Assembly: GCA_018806915.1 (NCBI GenBank)
Contig: JAGKQI010000091.1
Coordinates: 310,001-374,000 of the forward strand
Origin: Phytophthora colocasiae
Taxonomy: Eukaryota > Oomycota > Peronosporomycetes > Peronosporales > Peronosporaceae
Direction: 5' to 3'
Length of the DNA: 64,000 nt
The notes under the pieces are model-generated. The model had not been told where the DNA came from and searched no databases. It saw only the letters and a program-made list of their open reading frames with translations. The position numbers were made by a program, and so were the translations under genes. Shown in pieces: positions 58,901 through 64,000 of this stretch; position 1 is the stretch's first letter, and the number at the start of each line of letters is the position of its first letter.

Positions 58901-59399
58901 GGCTATTTTGATCAGTAACCAGCGACGCTGCGTCGCTTTCGTTTTCGTCAAGCAATCCGGATCGGAAGGAGTAATTAATGACAGCGGTCTCACCGATGAG
59001 TGCTTTAGAATTGTCAGGAGTAATGTACGTCCAGTCATTCTGGATCCCCGTAGGCCGTCTTGACTTCCACCCCGCCGCCCTAAGCTGCCTCCACAAGTGT
59101 CCAAAGTCAACATCACGTGCGACCGCAGCTGGGGCGGCGCGTCTTCCGCGACGACTTGACCGCTTGCTCGCCATCCAGCAGATTCTCGAATGAGTGGCCC
59201 GTATCCACGATCAGCCTGATCCCCCTCCCCTGACCTGGTTATGTGTTTTTTCCGAAGGACCTCTCACACCTTATTTCTGGCAAGACACTTGATTAAAGTA
59301 TTCCAAGCCAATTTCGTATATACTTCACACAATGTCGTAACTGACGACATAGCAGAATCAGGAAGTCGTAAGTGACGACGTCCGGAACCAAGGTGTTAA
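55959..59399 (-). mobile_element. piggyBac element, apparently complete
   Basis: TTAA at both ends (55959-55962 and 59396-59399). The inverted ends read CACCCTGTGTCCGAACG (left) and CACCTTGGTTCCGGACG (right, inward). Palindromic subterminal motifs of the form TGTCGTAA(GT)CTGACGACA lie near both ends (56104-56128 and 59330-59350; a further half at 59362-59380). The transposase gene inside is unbroken. It is inserted in the C-terminal linker of lyase locus 5. Confidence 0.9.
56310..59174 (-). CDS. piggyBac transposase, two exons
   Basis: Exon 1 is 57577-59174 and exon 2 is 56310-57495; the 81-bp GT-AG intron joins them to 927 aa. The N-terminal 60 residues hold a motif common in oomycete copies (FGHLWRQLRAAGWKSRRPTG), then a long acidic region. 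The DDE_Tnp_1_7 domain follows with the three catalytic Asp positions in FSFDEGVLP, AIVIDRYYSS and MGGVDRHDQL. The C-terminus has a Cys-rich zinc-binding domain (CKVCGLLRTG, CERC, CWLC) as in known piggyBac enzymes, which binds the element ends. No lesion is seen, so it could be active. Confidence 0.88.
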
Positions 59400-59902
59400 A
59401 TGTAGAACCCTGGTTTGCAGACGTCGATGGTGATTCCGGTGTGGTTGGAGACTCTGATGCCGGCGTAGTTGTAGACTCATTTCCACCAGACCCTTGCGTT
59501 GTCGGAGCATCCGGCGCTTCGGCATTTTCATCGCTCTTCGATCCTTGTGTTGTTGGTGCATCCGTCGTCTTCGCATTCTCATCATTCTTCTCATCGCTCT
59601 TCGAGCCTTGACTTGTCGGTGTGTCCGTATCAGACCCTTTCGAAGACCCTGCGGTTGGAGTAGATGGGGCTTCCGTCTCCTGTTGCTTAGCTACTGACGA
59701 ATCCGTGCTGGTTTCAACGCCACCTGCACCACTAGACTGCGAGACACTGTTGCCACTCAGATCTCCCACGCCGAAATTGCCACTGGCCACATCGAACTTC
59801 GAGGCTGCAGAGGCCTTGTACCCTCCGACCTGCGTCTTGTACGTGCCCATCTGCTTCTTTGCATCCTCCAAGTTGCTAACAAATGCTCCACTATCCGCCA
59901 GC

Positions 59903-60479
59903 CAGAGCTCGGAAAAAATAATTATTGTGCAATTGTATTGACGGAATTATGGATTATTGGTAAGGAGTACTTTCCGTAAAATATGCAATTGTGCCCGTAA
60001 TAATAATATTGACAATACTAAATGTGCTCAAGAGCTCACCAGCTACTCAAAAGTGCTATGACGTCGGTCATTTTCTCTTCTTCCAAGTGGCATGTCGACT
60101 TCTCGAGCAATATCCAACTTCTTCTTCACGGACTGTGGCAACGGTCACTTCTCCTGCAAGCAATGCGGGACAACTCGGAAGCAGGCGCCTGGGACAGGGT
60201 GTACAAACCTCATCCTGGACTGTGTTGCCGTTGCCGGCTCATTTTTGTTTGCGATAGTACATGTAAGCCAGGACAAAAGTCCCGGTGGCAGCCACCAGCT
60301 TTTCAACCCTGTGCAGTGGATTGGTAGGGTCATCCCAAACCACTGCACTGCACCGCTCTGACCCTATCAATTTATTATAATAATTGCATGACTTATTATT
60401 GTTTTCATGGATACGGCAATGATGGATTATTTTTCACTCAGAATCCAATACAATTTTATATTTTATTTTCCGAGCACTG
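59903..60479 (+). mobile_element. Non-autonomous hAT-type element in lyase locus 5
   Basis: 577 bp with inverted ends CAGAGCTCGGAAAA and CAGTGCTCGGAAAA, and an 8-bp target duplication CCGCCAGC (59895-59902 and 60480-60487). The plus strand holds a BED-finger-like remnant (CKQCGTTRKQAPGTGCTNLI) near 60150-60225. Confidence 0.88.
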
Positions 60480-60771
60480 CCGCCAGCACGTTCACCTCAC
60501 AGTCGCGACCGATGCTTGCCTTGCAGTCTCCAGCAGACTTTGGGATGAAGATGCTGCCCTTCCCGTCTGGCTGGACTGGTGTCTTGACATTGTCGAAGTA
60601 GTTTCCTTCGGCCAACACATACCCTCGTTCCGATACGTCAAAGGCGTGTCCGGTATTGTCGTAGAAGTAGTTGTTCACAGCGTGACACACGACGACGTAG
60701 TCATCAGTGCCTCCGACCTTCGGACCCCGTCCAGACATTCCATGTATGGCGTTCCCCTCCAGTGTCACCTC

Positions 60772-60804
60772 CGTCTTCTTGCCTGTGATAATGAACCCCC
60801 AGTA
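60772..60804. repeat. 33-bp direct repeat, left copy
   Basis: Lyase coding sequence (starting CGTCTTCTTGCCTGTGATAA on the plus strand) present again at 62256-62288. Confidence 0.9.
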
Positions 60805-61136
60805 CGAAGAACATATTGGCGATCACAATCGTCTTTGGTCACGTCGTGCAGTTCCCGTTTGGTCACGTGTGCAAATTGCCTGTTCATGTGCTTGGCACAT
60901 GACCAAATGACATTGGTCATGCCGATGGTTTAAGATGCCTAGCACATCGATCTTTCTTGTAGAATAAGCATCAATCTAGTCTATCTATTCCATCTTTCAT
61001 GTCAAATGTCCATCAAGTCAAGGAAAATTTAAATGAAAGATAGTACTCGACAGACAATGAACGGTACGCGCCTGTTTACTTGTAGTTTGAGCTCAGTTAA
61101 CTAACTTCTACGTTGTTGTTTAAACTATTCCAGCCC

Positions 61137-61201
61137 TCCACCGTAGCTTAATGGAAAAGCTCCCGAAAGGGGTGATGGAGGTCCGATTCCTCCCGGTAGT
61201 T
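61137..61201 (+). other. tRNA-like fragment
   Basis: A D-arm-like TAGCTTAATGGAAAAGCT and a clear T-arm (GGAGG-TCCGATT-CCTCC) are present. The anticodon arm is too short and the acceptor pairs only partly (ACCG with CGGT). It resembles an organelle-type tRNA with a deleted anticodon loop and is unlikely to be functional. Confidence 0.3.
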
Positions 61202-61442
61202 ATTTATTGTAGGTTTTTAACGGACGTTGTGAGGTGGCGCCTTTTCGAGTTGTAGCGAGTGAAACACCCAGGGTTCAAGGCTCATCGATCTTCCGTGTAC
61301 ATGTGCCCATTCGACAACTAATAGAACAACCAGTTCTTCGACTGTGTTCAGGCCCAACTATGGCTAGACCGTCAACGCGGCCTCGGAAAGAACGTTCTAA
61401 TCGAACAACCAGCCGTCGAACAGTACGGGGCGCGACGAAGAG

Positions 61443-62092
61443 GTGGATTTAGCTGAAGCTGTTGCTGTCAACTCGGAGACCAGCCAAACACTAGCCAGTG
61501 CACCACACCATCAATTGCAACACAGCCAACCAGCTCGCATAGACCCTGAACTCGATCCAGAGGGACTTGGGACGACTACGTTGGCTCCTGTGAGCTTGCA
61601 GACTGCTGTTGGGAGTTCTACCGGAGGGACTGAACGCGGTCAAGTGCAAGGGACGGAGACACAAAGCGGTACTACCAAGGCTACGAATACACACGCGCAA
61701 ACACCTCATCGGTCAAAATCACGTACCGATGTAGTTTTTACAGAGCGCCAAAAAAATGTCCCGGATCCCTTGTTTTCTACGCGGAGACAATGACATTTGA
61801 TGTCGACAATATGGTTCCACATACTTGTCGTAGTGGCGCGCCTGGTATCCAAGCCAATGACGCATCCGACTGTGTCGATGTAACGGAGGAGATGAAGGCT
61901 TTCGTCGATGGTCTGATTGAAGAGGACATGGCGGCTAAGGCGATATGGTCTGCAACCTACACAAAGTTTTATTCGGCTTCACGGCGTGTCGTACGCTGGC
62001 TTTACACAAGCAAGTACTCAACCGTGTCTCCAACGCCAGAGCATCAGCCTACGGCTCTAACATTTTTGCTTTGCTGGAAAGCCCAGCACTAG
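61443..62092 (+). other. Unassigned frames inside the 1.45-kb insert
   Basis: Two frames that overlap by 4 bp (ATGA), 116 and 100 codons. The first is low-complexity; the second is helical. They may be parts of one decayed gene. No family recognised. Confidence 0.3.
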
Positions 62093-62255
62093 CTAAAGTC
62101 AAGAATGATTTGGTTGGATTTCTGCAATTCCACTACACTTAGCATGATGACAACAAGGCAAAGGCAGGGAAGTCAGGAATCGAACGGCTGATAGGATGGT
62201 CACATCCAGAATTACGCAAATTACTTTGTTACGACGGAGTTCACTTGTTTGTTGA

Positions 62256-62288
62256 CGTCTTCTTGCCTGTGATAATGAACCCCCAGTA
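62256..62288. repeat. 33-bp direct repeat, right copy
   Basis: Second copy of 60772-60804, at the other side of the 1.45-kb insert. Confidence 0.9.
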
Positions 62289-62912
62289 GTGGTGGCCATC
62301 ACACGAGGAGGAGTATTCCGTCTTGCCGTCAAATTCCGAGTTACTGATGGTGACTCCCATGGCTCCAGAGAAGTGGATGACGATCATCTGACGACCAACT
62401 TCCGTGATTTTCACGTGGTCAATCCAGATTCCCGTAGGGATAGCGTCGTCGTCTCCACTGATGCCAATAGCGTCTCCACCCCAGACGTATTGAGGGTTCA
62501 GCTTGGTGATGTGAATGTTCTGGATGATGACGTTGTTGCCTTTGATCTCGATGTCTTTGCCGGTTAGAACGCCACTCGTGCCCTCTCCGACGAGCGTCTT
62601 GTTACTGGCAACTTTCAACGGGGTCTTGGCGGCTTTATCGTACGTTATCTTGACCATCTTATTATCGCACGTATTGAAAGTAGGCTGGATCGTGTCTTGC
62701 GGCTTGAAGCCATTTTTCTTGGCTGTACAGTCTGCGGCTCCCTTTGAATGACACCCGTCTTCCGTAGTGGTTCCTTCTGAGTCAAGGAAGTTGAATTCCT
62801 GCTTGAGGACGATCACGCGAGGCTCATCGTCACTCAAGTACGTCGAGAGCTCATTAATAGTCTTGGGGTACACTGGTTCTGCGTCACCACCGCCTGTCGT
62901 TCCAGCTGCGAA

Positions 62913-63373
62913 TGTAATGGGTCTACTTAGACCTATTAGGTGGCGTACACGTGCACTTACGTGTATGAGGAAGCGTGCAATTAGAATAGACTTAATTTAA
63001 GTATACTTATTTAAATAAGTATAATTAAATCAAATATAACTAAATTAAACTGCAAAAATACCGTAAAATGATAACTGTTATTGAATTTGACATAAGCCAA
63101 TTATGGACCTCCTAAAACTGTTTGTCATCTATTTCTAAAGGGTCTGCCAACGTGTGGTTGGCAGAAACTCTGCTCAGTGATTGGTAGAAACCCGTTACTT
63201 TCTACCAATAATATGCACAAATGCACACGAACCCCCCAATAATGTGGTTCGCCCATGTATCCTTTGGTGTGTACAGCACACCAAGGTCTGAGGCCCATTT
63301 CCAACCTCTAACAGTTATCCTAACTGTTAGAGTTACAAGTGGTACAACCACTTGTACGTGTAACCCCGTTACA
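62913..63373 (-). repeat. 3' LTR of element 6
   Basis: 461 bp with an AT-rich palindromic part near 62990-63030. The partner LTR is outside the window. Confidence 0.7.
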
Positions 63374-63474
63374 CCATCCCCCCGTTAAGATTCGACGTAT
63401 CGGTCTCGATACGTCAATCAACAGAACTTGACAAGACCGTCAAGTTCCCGAGAGAAATCCGAGTTCATTTCGCA

Positions 63475-64000
63475 ATGGACTCGCCAACGCCCACGTCTCC
63501 GTCCGCTTCTGCGGACGCGCAAGCCTCACCTGCTGCCTCTGCAGCAGGAACAACAACCTCAGCAGTGCCCACTAGCACTGCTGCTTCCAGCGGTCCGACA
63601 GAGAAGCTCTCTGTCACCAAGTACCATGCTCTCCATAAGGAGAAGCATGAGAAGAAGAAGAAGTCTTCTTCTCTAGCAGAGATTAAGAATCCTGCTGTCC
63701 CTCTCAAAGAAATCTTTGGAGAGGACTACGAAGACATCCTCGACTACGACGAGGATGTCGAGGAGGGGGAGGTTGATGTCAAGGCTCCCGCTCCCGTGTC
63801 TTCGTCCGAAGACACATCAGACCCACCCGTGGGATCTCGACGACCTCGTGATGAGGCCTCGGACGCTTCAAGCTCGAAGCGTCCGCGCAGTGATGCTGAG
63901 GCGTCCCCCATGTCGAGGGCGCTCACTGCCCCGCGCACTGATCCGCCAGTGCGCACGCCATGGATGCCTACTGAGGCAGAAATCCATGACCGGTTCGGTG
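63475..64000 (+). CDS. Antisense ORF of element 6 (partial, unknown)
   Basis: Open from an ATG 101 bp inside the LTR to the window edge (175 codons). A Ser/Pro/Ala/Thr-rich N-terminus is followed by a basic helix (KYHALHKEKHEKKKK). Then come an acidic block (FGEDYEDILDYDEDVEEGEV), a Ser/Asp/Pro stretch, and a basic KRPR patch. The EEGEVDV motif lies 387 bp from the LTR edge; element 2 has EEGEVEV 393 bp from its LTR edge on the same, antisense, strand. It could be mistaken for gag of a plus-strand element, but the LTR orientation argues against that. Confidence 0.55.
   Translation, partial: MDSPTPTSPSASADAQASPAASAAGTTTSAVPTSTAASSGPTEKLSVTKYHALHKEKHEKKKKSSSLAEIKNPAVPLKEIFGEDYEDILDYDEDVEEGEVDVKAPAPVSSSEDTSDPPVGSRRPRDEASDASSSKRPRSDAEASPMSRALTAPRTDPPVRTPWMPTEAEIHDRFG

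Larger units (their letters stand above)
60805..62255. mobile_element. 1.45-kb insert of unknown type between 33-bp direct repeats
   Basis: It splits lyase locus 5 and is flanked by a duplicated 33-bp stretch of the lyase. It contains a tRNA-like piece (61137-61201). Two plus frames follow: 61443-61793, Ser/Thr/Gln-rich; and 61790-62092, with VTEEMKAFVDGLIEEDMAAK. The second reads on in another phase to a stop near 62142. No terminal inverted repeats, LTRs or enzyme domain were recognised. It could be a retro-inserted unit, or filler DNA captured during double-strand-break repair. Confidence 0.5.
55853..62912 (-). pseudogene. Pectin lyase (locus 5) broken by four insertions
   Basis: Coding pieces, 5' to 3': 62912-62256, 60771-60488, 60479-side boundary to 59400, and 55958-55853, with the stop at 55853-55855. 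Each junction rejoins in frame when the inserted DNA and one target copy are removed. The first piece has [29 protein letters not shown] and [12 protein letters not shown]. The second has MSGRGPKVGG and the conserved [14 protein letters not shown]. The third has the domain end and a Ser/Thr/Asp linker with APTTQGS repeats. The last is an acidic tail with a basic end (SSKCRRRN). The signal peptide lies beyond element 6, outside the window. Confidence 0.85.
62913..64000 (-). mobile_element. Ty3/gypsy-type element 6, 3' end only (continues beyond window)
   Basis: A 461-bp LTR (TGTAATGG to CGTTACA) inserted in the N-terminal part of lyase locus 5. On the minus strand a purine tract (GGGGGGATGG) precedes the LTR start TGTAACGGGG, so the LTR is the 3' one and pol should lie to the right. 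It shares its LTR start with elements 2 and 3. Confidence 0.7.

Noticed and set aside
63475..64000. Reading this ORF as gag of a plus-strand retroelement
   Set aside because: The LTR orientation (TGTAACGGGG start preceded by a purine tract on the minus strand) puts pol on the minus strand; kept as antisense ORF, with the alternative noted.

Overview
The window reads as nuclear DNA of an oomycete, most likely a Phytophthora-like plant pathogen. Evidence: short GT-AG introns of 79-130 bp, oomycete Inr-like promoter motifs upstream of intronless secreted-enzyme genes, a cluster of secreted family-1 pectin lyases, and chromodomain Ty3/gypsy, piggyBac, MULE, hAT and IS630/mariner-type elements. 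No bacterial-style operon, ribosome binding site or CRISPR was seen. Layout. 1-3.5 kb is ordinary, gene-dense and intact: a TPP1/Est3-like protein running off the left edge, a five-exon DUF202 membrane protein, and the complex I subunit NDUFA2. 4.5-5.9 kb holds an intact pectin lyase (locus 1). 6.1-9.1 kb is an IS630-type transposon whose transposase faces a two-frame accessory gene, the two stop codons touching. 11.4-17.2 kb is Ty3/gypsy element 1, with apparently identical LTRs, inside a decayed START-like gene. 18.4-26.4 kb is Ty3/gypsy element 2 inside the signal-peptide codons of a truncated GMC oxidoreductase; it carries a long antisense ORF beside its 3' LTR. 27.2-28.9 kb is a MULE transposase. 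29.6-53.1 kb is a large inverted duplication of a pectin lyase block. The left arm (29.58-32.81 kb) has an intact lyase (locus 2) and a lyase tail. The right arm (34.31-50.47 kb) has an almost identical lyase (locus 3) split by Ty3/gypsy element 4, itself split by element 3, and by a hAT element. Next come a probable two-domain lyase with a frameshift (locus 4), a 218-aa unknown gene, a CENP-B-type HTH protein, a MITE, and lyase locus 5 (55.85-62.91 kb and beyond), which is split by an intact piggyBac element, a hAT element, a 1.45-kb insert flanked by 33-bp direct repeats, and element 6, which runs off the right edge. How it fits together: the real cargo is a family of secreted pectin-degrading enzymes that has expanded by tandem and inverted duplication, and repeated recent transposition is breaking the copies. 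Most insertions lie inside exons with clean target duplications, so the broken genes can be followed across them. The most novel items are the position-conserved antisense ORF of elements 2 and 6, the shared non-TGG palindromic primer-site region of elements 1 and 4, and the IS630-type element with a convergent accessory gene. Many retroelement frames carry single-base shifts although their LTRs are identical or nearly so; this could be real decay or residual assembly indels.
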